Assembly: GCA_023634235.1 (NCBI GenBank)
Contig: JAMKCF010000009.1
Span: 4,712,001 to 4,776,000 of the forward strand
Length of the DNA stretch: 64,000 nt
Source of the DNA: Pisaster brevispinus
Taxonomy: Eukaryota > Echinodermata > Asteroidea > Forcipulatida > Asteriidae
Direction of reading: 5' to 3'
The notes beneath the pieces are model-generated. The model saw only the letters and a list, made by a program, of their open reading frames with translations. It searched no databases and was not told the DNA's origin. The stretch's first letter is position 1. Every line of letters begins with the position of its first letter. Positions 46,101 through 58,100 of the stretch are shown one piece after another. Position numbers and translations under genes: made by a program.

Positions 46101-49100
46101 CACTGAAGTTTTGAAACAGGAGCACAACTGTTTGAGTTTTTATTCCTTCGTAAAAAAAAGAAAAAAGAAAGAGGCAGTGTCTGAATTTCAGCATCTTGGT
46201 TTTTTTTTGGCTGTGGATTTTGGCTTTGGTAATGGTGAAGTGTAGCCAGACATGTTGATTAAGCCATAGCCTAAGCCATAGCCATACATACACATTCCCT
46301 AAAAAAAGAAATTCCTTGGGCTGGTTCTGAACCTTGTCAATAATTTCTATTTTGATGGTTTTTTTCTTTTTCCAGGTGCAGAGCAGTACATGGAAATGAC
46401 CATTGTGGCAATGGAGGAGGACACTGTAATTGGTCCTGTAATTGGTGTAACATCAGCTCTCCTTGAGGACAGTAAGCTCCCTGGTACTATGATGGAGGCT
46501 ATTGGCTACAGTGCAGCCGATGGAACCGTTTACTTTGAAAACCCTATCAATGGTACGGCAATTTCTAGTTTATCAAATTTTTTTTCCCCAGTATTTTTCT
46601 CAGCTTAACTTCCGCACATTTAAGTTTATAGATCCTGTGAAACAAACCTGGATTTCTGGCATCTACTTTATTTGCCTGGAAGTAACTGATAAAATGCCTC
46701 CTTATTACAGGCGTTTCAAAAGGAATTGCTGAGAATGATAAATAAAGATCCTGGGCCCAGCTTCAGTGCACCACTATAGACTGCAGAATTATTAGCTTGC
46801 GGCCGATAGAATTACCTGCTTCACATTTACAGGTCTCGGCAAGCGCAGAATTATACAGTAAGCAGTGCCATGAAATTAGGCCCAGGGTGGAAAATGGTGC
46901 TTAACGTTTTTCTGCTAAGCAAAAATAAACAGGATACCAGTCGGATATTGTACAAGGGGCATTGTATATTGGCTGGTAAGCATAATTTTGTTGTGCTCGG
47001 CTACTTTTTGTGCTCAAGCAGCTCTATGAAACTGGGCACAGGTAATAAGCTCACAGACTGCATTCAATATTATTGAGAGAGTGGTAGTTTCAGTAATTTT
47101 TAAAAAGGTTGGAACAACTTGGCTCACAAACGACCGCTTTTTAACCTCAGTATTACTGTCCACAAGGAAATGGGTATGACTTTTGAAAAACCTTACTCGT
47201 TTTTTTAAAATAAATCCAAATCAGCAACTCCACTGGGAGACAACTGCAAATGTAAAAGTGGTGACGTCATGGGATGTGGACTTGTCTTCGCTGACCCCAA
47301 TCTAGAAGACAAGAGACGCTCAGTGAAGGTCATCATCTACTTCACTAAGAATGGCAAGGTGGTCCACTATCATGCCTTAGACCAACCCATGGCTGGTTTC
47401 TATCCAACTCTTGGTCTAGCATTCCAAGGTAAGATGCCGCGGTCATCACTGATGGTGGGGGGTGGGGGACTGTGTACACTGTGTGGGTGTGCATGATCGT
47501 GTCTACCCGTTGAAACCAAGGACTTTAACAAAAAGGATTTGGGTGTTTGACAGAGCGAGGACGTCCTCGCTTTGCTTTCATGTACAAAACCAATGGGGAC
47601 CACGCTAAAAAATTGTAAGTCCAAACAATGGGAGATCAAAGAGAAGTCCTCGATTCACGGGATTCACAAACGTGTGTGGGTGTGGGTAGGTATACACATT
47701 CAAACCGGGGACCTATAACAAAAGGGACAATAGGTCCACGGTTGTTATCACAAAGGAAAACATTGTGGTCCACGGTTGCTATCACAAAGGGTTGAACTAA
47801 GGAAGGTACACGATTGCCGGTGCTTACACACGTGGGTGTGTGTGTGTAACACTCTGCGTGATTGCTGTGTATGTCGCTTTCAAAATACAAACCAGTAGTT
47901 CGTTGGGCGATTTCATTCTATTTGCTTGTTAAATTTTGAAACTACAGATATTGATTTGTGAGAATAAACAGATTTTGGTCATTCTAACAGATATCAAAGA
48001 ACACTCTTTGTGCTTTCCATGAAAGTAAAACAGTTTGGGGCAGGCTGATAAATTATTGTGAAAAAATTGACTTCTTGGCAGTGTTTAGGGGTGTCTTCAT
48101 TGTACCACACAGGGATTTCTTTCCTGACTCCTTTTACCCATTTTGTAACTCTCTTTTTTTGTGTGTTCTTGTTGCCAGGTTGTATCGTGAAGGTTAACAC
48201 ACAATGTTCAGCACCTCCCCTGCCTGATGTAGAAGACTGGCGAGCGAAGACAAAGAGAATGTTATTCAACTTTGGGTTCAACTTTAGCTTGGGTAATGAA
48301 AGTAACATCAGAAAGTTGTGAAATTGTAGTGTTTTGATAAATGTTAATTTTTTAAAGATGTTAATTTATTTATTTATCACTTGGCAACTTGCTTGGTTGG
48401 GATTCGAACCCACTACCTTTGCATTGCTAGAGCAGATGTCTTACCACTAGGACCACAGAGGTAGCCTGATGGCTAGAGGCAGTACCACAACAATTCAATA
48501 GATGTTAAATTTGCATATACAAAGAATATACATAGTTTGATTTTTACCCTTACACGGATGTGTGTTAAGTACTGTATCTTCCATACTTTCCAGAGCTCTG
48601 CGAAAAATTCCACCAGCGAATCATGCGGGTGGGATTCGAAACCAAGACCATTGCATTGCTAGATGTCTTACCACTACAGCTGAAGTGTTTTGTTATTTTA
48701 ATTGCTTAAAATGTCGAGGGATAGCAATTTGCCAATTGTTAAGCTCACTGTCTACAATAATCTGCATGACGTACATGTAAAGGATGACAGCATTATTTTG
48801 ACATTGGGCAGAAATATAACATCCTAACTGTAGAGTTTGTCTGTTTTTTTCAGCGGATGTTAACCGAGGCTCACACGCTCCAACTCATGTGGAAGGAACA
48901 ACGTCTGGTGACTTTCGCTTCAGCGAGCTGCTCGGAGTACCATCGGGGGATGTGATCAGGCCAACAAAGTCAGGTTCCTCTAATCAGCTCCTGCAGCTCA
49001 TGAGAACGATGACCCCAGAACAACCCTACTTCACCATAACCGTCACTGAAGATGGTGAGATAGTTACACGTAAACCCTCCCCAGGGATGAGACATTTCAG

Positions 49101-52100
49101 ACTTCAATCTGATTCAGACTGTTTTATGTTTGTCTGGTAAAACAATAGTTGTTAATACTGTTTGGTCGATATTGACTTGATGAAAGTTTATTCCTTCCAT
49201 CTCTCAGATCCAAAGGGTAAGGTTTCTATTGGTATAACTCGTGACAAGCAGAGTGTAGGTGAACTTCCCGGCGATCTAGTAGACACAGTCGGCTTCTCGT
49301 CCTCTGGAAAAATCTCCAACGGCATAGATACATACAGCACAGAAAAATACGTCAAAGGTAACACCGTCACGAAACTTGTAGTAGTGCCTGACACTTTTTA
49401 ATGTCTTCAGTAAAAGATATTTTCCTATGTGGAAATGGAATTACGGTCATCAGTTGGCGCAGATATTTAGAAATGTTGTTTAACTGTTTAGAGACCATAG
49501 TGGCCAGAAACAGCTTGTACCAAAATGCCCATTATAGCAGCCGCAAACGGCTGCAAGATCTGACCAACTTTCTCTCGAACAAAAAGGTCAAAGATGCCCT
49601 GAATAAACATTGGCCCTCTCTATGGCAACTTTTGCACATGAAATGTATAATTTATCATATGAATATTCGGCTGGGAACAAGCTACTCAAGTCGTTAGAGC
49701 TGACGGACCTTGCCACGGGCTACCTTTTCCATGTTTATATAGTATGTATGTCTCTAAAAACCAAATTTCTGTTTCATATGATTTTTCCAGACACTTTTAC
49801 AAGAAAACATTGTGTCAAAAACTCAACAATATTAGCCATGTCTTGGTGTTGGGTGATGAGCATACAGAAGTGAATGGTCTCTAAAGGAATAAGTTGTCTT
49901 TAGAAATCAATGTTCAATTTGACATCAATCGACAGAATGTGAGGAACTCCAAATAGTTGTTCTGAATTTCCATAGGAGATGAAGGAATGCTAGTCACATT
50001 AAATTACCACAAGATATTATCCATTGGAATGTTTAAAACTGGTGTTGATTTTTGTGTCTTTTACGAGGGAGTAAATGGATGCGTTTTGATGGTGAAACAA
50101 AATTTTTAAACAAAACAGTACTCCATTCAGTTTATTGACCTTGTTTTCTTTGTTTTAGGAGATGAAGTGGGCTGCTTTGTGGAATGTTTTAACCCTACCG
50201 TGAAGATGGTACAGTTTGTCAAGAATGGTCAACTGGTTGGTGTGGCGCCATTGACCGGTGGGAGTGGGGACATGTTTCCCAGTCTGGGCTTTTCGGGTGA
50301 GCAGTGTGCTGTCAGAGTCAAGTGGCCCAGCCCTAACCTTACTCTGCCGAGCCCGTTTTCTAAGGTAAGATGACACAACTGACTTTTATCACACTGCCAC
50401 CATTTTGGTCACGCTCCCTTTATCCCATAACAGTAACGAATGCTGATATGTACAAGAAGGAACCAGACCATTTTCCTTCCAGCCTCAGTTTGGTCACATT
50501 GACTTGAATGGGAGGAAATCAAGATGACCTCCGCACCACCATAAAGGTCTATAGAGTGTGTGCACATTTGAAATGTTTATTATAATTATCATCAAGATTG
50601 CTTATTATAGATTTAATCCATTTGCAAACACCCCATTGGCCCATGATCATTGACATTTAAATTTATCAGTTGTAGTTACACATAAATTGGCTATAAACCA
50701 TAGAAATTAAAATTACAAACAAATTATAAAAACAACTAGCACCAGTGATATATACTTTCCTAAGAGCTTGAAAAGCTGCATTTTTCTTTAATCACGCCTA
50801 TAATTATTGCAGTAATTATGGAGTTAGGGACCACCCAGAATTATCAACGTTTTTAAAATTCCAATTTCAAATAAAATAATAGAAACAAGAATTAAAACGT
50901 TTTGTGTGTTTGGCAATTTCCTCTGCTGTTTTTAAAGACAGTTGCATATTTGAAGCCAGGAAAAGCCATTGAAAATTCCTGAGCTGGGAGAACATTGACT
51001 TTAAATATCTGCTTTATTTGAGCCAGTACTTTGTGCTCCAGTGTGAAGGGATGTATTGAAACAGTCAGTCAATATTTTTGGGTGGGTGGGTGGATACAAA
51101 AAAAGAAAAAACAAGAAAGAAAGAGAAAAAAAAGAAAATTGTAGAACTTTTGAATTTTGATTGTCCCCTAATATTGAATTGATTTTCCTGTTGTTCATTT
51201 TCCCTCAACAGAAAGATCTTTCAAACTGGATGAAAAGTTCTGGGTTGAATATAACTGGGTCCAGGCTGACTGTGCAGAAGAAGTCGAGAAAACAACATGC
51301 AATGAGCTTGAAGTCACCGCAACCACTCACACAAGGTAAAAAAGACTATTTGGTTATGTAATAATAATAATAATATTAACTAGGTTTTTGTATAGTGCTT
51401 TATCTAAGCGCTTATCATTATTTATTTCCGGACAGGTCTGTGAAGTTTTTGAATTATGAGACTTGTTTATGTAAACACCTTATAAGGTTTTACAAGGTGC
51501 TGTGGCGCATTCAGCAGCCACTGCCAGAAACACCAGGGGCAAACCCCCTTCTCTTAGCGATAAGTGGAACTAGGTTCTATGCATTGCACAACAAACGGGA
51601 CCAACGGCTTTATGTCCCTTCTGAAGGATGAAGTAAAAATGCTTAAGTAGTGTGTTACTCAAGAACACTAGTGTCAAGACCAGGACTGGAACCCATACTC
51701 TGCTGATCAGAAACACCAGAGCTTGGCCTCCAGTGCGCTTGACCAGTCAGTCAAGACTCGCCACAAAGGATCCAGCCTCTGAGGGGGAGGGAGGAGGAGG
51801 AACGGTCCTCTACTAAAAGTGTACAAGCATTCACCCAAAATTTCCACAATATGACATCACAAATGTCTATTGAAGCCTACACAATATGTAGAAGCAAGTT
51901 CAGGTTCAGCCCTTGCACTCAATAAAATAATCCTACTTTTTTATCAAGGACTTAATATCATACCTGTAAATGGTAAAAAAACATTAAAAGGTGGCGCAGC
52001 TCACAAGCTTAAATATGACGTTTTCAGTTACTTTTTTGGGTATGGACTCAATTTCTTTTAAGCCTGGACTTACTTTGAAGTGGTGGTCAACTCCACGATG

Positions 52101-55100
52101 CTGACTACCAGAGATCAGACGATAAGCAAGGCTCCTGTCATTGGACTGACTAACGACTTGGGGATCAAACCCTTCAAGAAGCTGTCAAATGACGCCAATA
52201 CAAGAGATATCCGTTACTATTGCAATACAAATAGTATAGGTTACAAAGATGCCCTCTCACAAAAAAGTAAGTCCATTCAATAATGTTTCATTTAAGAATG
52301 TATTTCTTTTCCTTTATTTTTTGGGGGCGTTAAAGTGTTGAAATAACTTTGGAAAAAAAAGGTACGACATCATACATTATGTGGACAGAGAGGGTGTGCA
52401 CAACATTGGGAAGAGTGGAAATTGAAGTGTTCACAGACCTGCACATGACTTACATTACATAAAGATGGTCATGGTCGGAAAACTTGCCTTGAAATATTTG
52501 AGCTTGAACTGGTTTTTGAGAAATGAGGAAAACCATTAGTTTTGATCTCACTGGTCCAGAACCCGGTGTTTTTGGAAACACCATTTTCATGCGACTCCGA
52601 AGATCGATTGAGCTCAAACTTTCACAGGTTTGTTATTTTATGTATGTGTTGGGTCACATAAATCGTGGATACTGCTCTTTGACAATAACCAGTCTGTGTG
52701 CTTTGAAGAATGACAAAAATGATTTGCAGAGTAACACTTGCAGAGTGACATAGAAGTGAAACAAAACCTTTGATCCGTCTTTTCAAAGATTACTTGAGAA
52801 TTCCCCGTCATTTGATCATGCATTTCTCACTTTAGACGTTTAGACGTAATGATAAAAGGACTCAATCAACAACCTTTCAACAACGTTAACAGAAAGACAG
52901 AACAAAACTTCAAGGCATATTCATCAAAATCTAGGACCTGCGATATTCCAGAGGATATGAAAATGACTCAAATTTTAGATTTATTTGTTTATTTTTTCAT
53001 TACAAAAACTGACTATATGGGTTTTGGTGCATTGCATGGTGAGGTATCAATGTGTATTCAGTTTGCAGTAACGCCATCTGCATATTATATCTACTTTGCC
53101 GTGTAGATTTGTTCTTTGAGAACTTGTCTTGTTGAGAACTTGTCTTGCTAATTATTCCACTGCTGCGGAGTAGATTTCGGAATTCGGGAGACTACTTAGT
53201 TCTGAAAAAAACTGTCCTGCTTATTAACTACTACCTAGGTGGGGAGGTAGGATATCAACCCAGGACTACTACTTTCGCTTAGTAGAACAAGGGCAAGACA
53301 AGTTCTCCAAGTAAAAATCTACACATCAAAGTAAATATATATACATGGTGTTACCACAAACTGAGTAATTTATATACAAGAACTTGATAGAAGTAAACAA
53401 ACAAATGTACAGCAAACCATTTTCATGAAACTTTGAAATGATACCTGACCTGTTGTCATTTACTCCCCTCCAATCAGTGCAACCACAGAATAAATACATA
53501 GAGAGTGGCGATCGTCTAGGTTTTGGAATTCTCTACCCATCCATTAAGAACCAACCAGGTGAACGAGCTTGTCAGGTGGTACTCGTCTATTGTGCGCTGA
53601 ATGGCTCTGTCATCTACCACAGGGCCATGGAACAACCAGCCGGTGGCTTCTATCCAATCATTTCCCTCTATAAATTTGGTAAGTTTCCCGAGTTTCCCCC
53701 TTTTGAACCACTTATTGTCGGAACTGTTTCCGTGCTCAACCGTGGGACTATTTATTTTAATTTCCGGAGTGATGCTATATTTTGTAGAATATCCTTTTTA
53801 CAATGAAACTATGACTATACCAAGTAAAGACAACAAACGAATAATATGCATGTGCAATTTTTTTCACAGGACTCGGAAAAGTAATAATAATAATAATAAT
53901 GCGTAGTTTTTATATAGCACTTTATCACACCTGATGGGCGTCTAAAAGCGCTCGGTTGTTTTTTCCTGCACGGTATGGGAAGCTATGATTTGAAGTATGA
54001 GATTTATTTCTTTAATACATAGCACCATGTAATGGTTTACAAGGTGCTGTAGCACAATACGCAGCCAATTAAACCAGGAACACCGGGGCGAACCCCTTTC
54101 TCTTTATGATAAGTACACTGGGTTCTTTTACTTACACAACACACGGGACTGACAGCTTTACGTCCCATCCGAAAGACGCACCAATAATGGTTGAGTGTCT
54201 TGCTTAAGGACACGACCGGGTCACGACCGGGACTCGAACCCACACTCTGCTGATCAGAGACACCAGGGCTTGGGTCCGGTGATCTTATCCGCTTGGCAAG
54301 TACCGAGCATATAGTGCTTACTGCACATTACTGCAAGGTCAAAAACCAAGCTGTCTTCTTGTTAGAAATGAAGGATCTGTGATTACCCCCTACCAAAACT
54401 AACTCCAACTGGGTAATGTTTGATTGCAGGAAGTGAAGTAGAAATCAACACAGATCCCCAGTGTATTCCCTTGGGTGATGTTTCCATTTGGATGTCCGAA
54501 GCAAATCAGTTGAGAAAAGAAATCATCAAGGCCAAGAAAGAAGCAGGTCAGAATCTTAGCCTTTGTTTGTTTATTTCTTACATATCTTGGGGAAACCTGT
54601 TAGTGAAATATGTTTTTTTAAGGTGTCCAGCGATAACAAGATATTCATTCACTTTTGAAACATGAGACCCATTTATGTAGCACCTTATAAGGGTTTACAA
54701 GGTGCTGCAGTGCATTCAGCAGCCACTGCTAGAAACACCTGAGCAAACACCTTTCTCTTGGTGATATAAGTGTAACTGAACTGGGTTCTTTTACAGGCAT
54801 TACACAACACCTGGACTCTATGGCTTTATGTCCCATCCAAAGGGCGCAGCAATGATGTTTAAGTGTCTTGCTTAAGGACACAAGTGTTAAGACTAGGACT
54901 CAAAACCCACACTCTGCTGATAAGAAACACCTGAGCTTGAGAGTCTAGTGCGCTTGGCTGCTCGGCCTTGACATGACATGCAATTTCAATCAATGTGATA
55001 TATAACAAAAAGTGGAAACTCAAGCTCGCTAACTCGGTTTGATGAATCACATCAGGAAAGAAGAACAAACGGAATGTTAGATTTGTTGCCTCTCCCTGAT

Positions 55101-58100
55101 ATATGATGGAGCTTTTGTTATTTATTCAATGTAGCTGGCTACCACAGAATGACCAATGAGGAAAGACAAGCCCGCCCAGCCTCACCGGCAGAACGGCCTG
55201 AGAATCACCTGAATAAATACAAGATTCATATATACTATGATCCTGCACGCTACAATGGAGCAACTCACATACAAGCACAGTTAGTATTGGTTACAAAGAA
55301 TTGATTTACTGTGATATAGTTAATGTTGTGAGTACAGAACAATAGATTGTCGGACAGAGCTGAAAGGAATTACCTGACCCTGAAAGACCCACTCAGAGCA
55401 GAAAGGACTTATAAACCTAGAAAGACTCAGTTGGCTCAGAGCAGAAAGGACTTATAAGACCTAGAAAGACCCAGTCAGCTCAGAGCAGAAAGGACTTAAA
55501 AGACCTAGAAAGACCCAGTCAGCTCAGAGCAGAAAGGACTTATAAGACCTAGAAAGATCCAGTCGGCTCAGAGCAGAAAGGACTTATAAGACCTAGAAAG
55601 ACCCAGTCAGCTCAGAGCAGAAAGGACTCATAAAACCTAGAAAGACCCAGTCAGCTCAGAGCAGAAAAGACTTATAAGACCTAGAAAGATCCAGTCAGCT
55701 CAGAGCAGAAAGGACTTATAAGACCTAGAAAGACCCAGTCAGCTCAGAGCAGAAAGGACTTATAAGACCTATAAAGACCCAGTCAGCTCAGAGCAGAAAG
55801 GACTTATAAGACCTAGAAAGACCCAGTCAGCTCAGAGCAGAAAGGACTTAAAAGACCTAGAAAGACCCAGTCAGCTCAGAGCAGAAAGGACTTATAAGAC
55901 CTAGAAAGACCCAGTCAGCTCAGAGCAGAAAGGACTTATAAGACCTAGAAAGACCCAGTCAGCTCAGAGCAGAAAGGACTTATAAGACCTAGAAAGACCC
56001 AGTCAGCTCAGAGCAGAAAGGACTTATAAGACCTAGAAAGACCCAGTCAGCTCAGAGCAGAAAAGACTTATAAGACCTAGAAAGACCCAGTAGGCTCAGA
56101 GCTGAAAAGACTTATAAGACCTAAAAAGACCCAGTAGGCTCAGAGCTGAAAGGACTTATAAGACCTAGAAAGACCCACTCAGCTCAGAGCAGAAAAGACT
56201 TTAATGCTCCATGGTGCGTGTAGGTCTTATAATTCCTTTCTGCTTTAAGCCAACTGGGTCAGTCAATAATTTAGTTTTAAACTTGCGTTTGGAAATCATG
56301 CTATGATTTGTAAAAACTTATGGTAGGATCAGAGCAACTGTAATGGTAGTTGTTGTCTTGGAACAAAACAAAATGAAACGAGAGAGATTTTGATTACAAG
56401 AACTTGAAGTGCTTCACTGTTAAATTGACACATTTTTGTTTCTGACCAAATCAGGCTGGAAGAGAAGGGATTCGTTGCAATTCTCCCTCCCAGGGAGGCC
56501 TTGAACAGCTCCACAATGGACAAGGACATCATCGCATCCATCAAGACATGTGACTCCCTAGTATGCTGCATGGGGCCAGAGATCAGCACCAGCCGGCATG
56601 CTGGTAAAGCCTTGGATCTGGCCAAAGGATCTGGTAAACCGATCTTGCCCTGTATCCTGACCCATGTAGACTGGCCACCAGAGGGAGCTACACAGGAGCA
56701 TTTCCACATGCTCACACTGGACAAAATAGGTATGTCGGTTATACTGGCCATCACGTGGCCGAATTTCCTGTATTACTGTTGTCCATGCTACAGGTTGAAT
56801 TCAGTCAACTTTTGTGTCAAATCTAGCTTATTGCCTCCTTGGGCTGAAGTTACATGAGGTTGCTGTCTGCCCCGTGGTGTGCCATTTTGGGAGACAAAAT
56901 GCATGTAAAGATATGGAGGGTGCCAACTACGCATGCGTTGTCCAATCATGTACGCACACAGACTAACTCCCAAAATGACACAAGTATATCTATCGTGTGA
57001 TGATGTTGGGTAAACTTGGTCAACACCTGTTTGAAGTGTGACGAAGATTGCGACACCAGTTCGTAACACGGGACACAAGGTCAATATGCAAATTAGAACT
57101 CCGATGTTTACCAAATCTATCATATAACAACATGGAAATATTGTAAAGAATCAATTCAATAAATATGGCCTGGCAACTAGTAATCTACTCTTTGAATCCC
57201 CAACCCCACAAACCCCCCCCCCAAAAAAAAACCAAACCCCAACCCAAACCCAAATAAACAAACAAACCACAAACAAACAAAACCAACACTTGTTTACAAA
57301 TATTGTTGTTGTTCTATTTCCCTCAATGCGTGTAGAGATGACAGAAGATTTTGATTGGGGTGTGGACCAGATCGCTGAGAAGACTCAGAATCTAAGGGGC
57401 AAAGGTTACAATGGAAAGGTCATCAAGGTCGAGATGGGAGAAGGGGCCAAAAAGCTGTATACAGATGCTCAGGTGAGTTTAATTCAGTTGATATCCTTTA
57501 TTGTTAGCATATTTCACAGTCATACTGTCCGTAAAAGAACCTGTCCCAAACTTCAGTCTTTCGCACTCTAAGAAGTTTACACAGTTGGGGGATCGTGCCT
57601 TTTCTATCCCTGCACCTAGGATGTGAGCTCATCTTCCTCAGAACCTCAAGACAGTCTCCTTCAATAGCCATTTTCAAAACTTAGTTTTATTTCTACCGTT
57701 TCTTTTAGAGCTTCCAGTAAGCGCTCTGTCCAACGACTGTTGGATTGGCACCTTATAACGATTGATTGATTGAACAATATCTGATTTTCTTCCGAGTTGT
57801 TAAGACAACTGCTCTAGGGGGGGGTGGGAGTGGGTGGGGGCAGGGGGGGGGCGGGAGTGGCAGCGGAGGCTGTGGGAATTGATAAAACAGAGCACCATCA
57901 CCAAGTGTGAACAGATACTGTCAAAGCAACTTACAAGATTCACATACTACTGATTGCAACTGCCACACCTTAGCAAAAGTTTCAGACAGTTAAACTAGAA
58001 ATTGACTAATTTCTCTGCAGAAAGGAAACCAGACAACCAACAAGAAGAGTGACCCAAATGCTCTCAAGAAAGCAGTCATAGATGCCGATCACAGGAAAGC

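Larger units (their letters stand above)
46553..47224 (+). other. SPRY/TIR intron 6
   Basis: Largely made of two abutting MITE fragments (families B and A) plus about 350 bp without features. Confidence 0.75.
52267..53477 (+). other. SPRY/TIR intron 13
   Basis: 1.2 kb. Holds a copy of the repeat also at 8690 (52450-52745) and a MITE at 53103-53330. Frames here are not coding. Confidence 0.7.

Noticed and set aside
48388..48470. tRNA gene
   Set aside because: The B box is perfect, but no standard cloverleaf or anticodon arm can be drawn, and a sister copy lies 200 bp away. It is a SINE.
55360..56215. CRISPR-like array
   Set aside because: Units are contiguous 44-mers without unique spacers, in a eukaryotic intron.
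56329..56754. 141-codon minus-strand frame over the TIR exon
   Set aside because: It is the antisense shadow of exon 17; the plus-strand frame has the domain similarity and splice sites.
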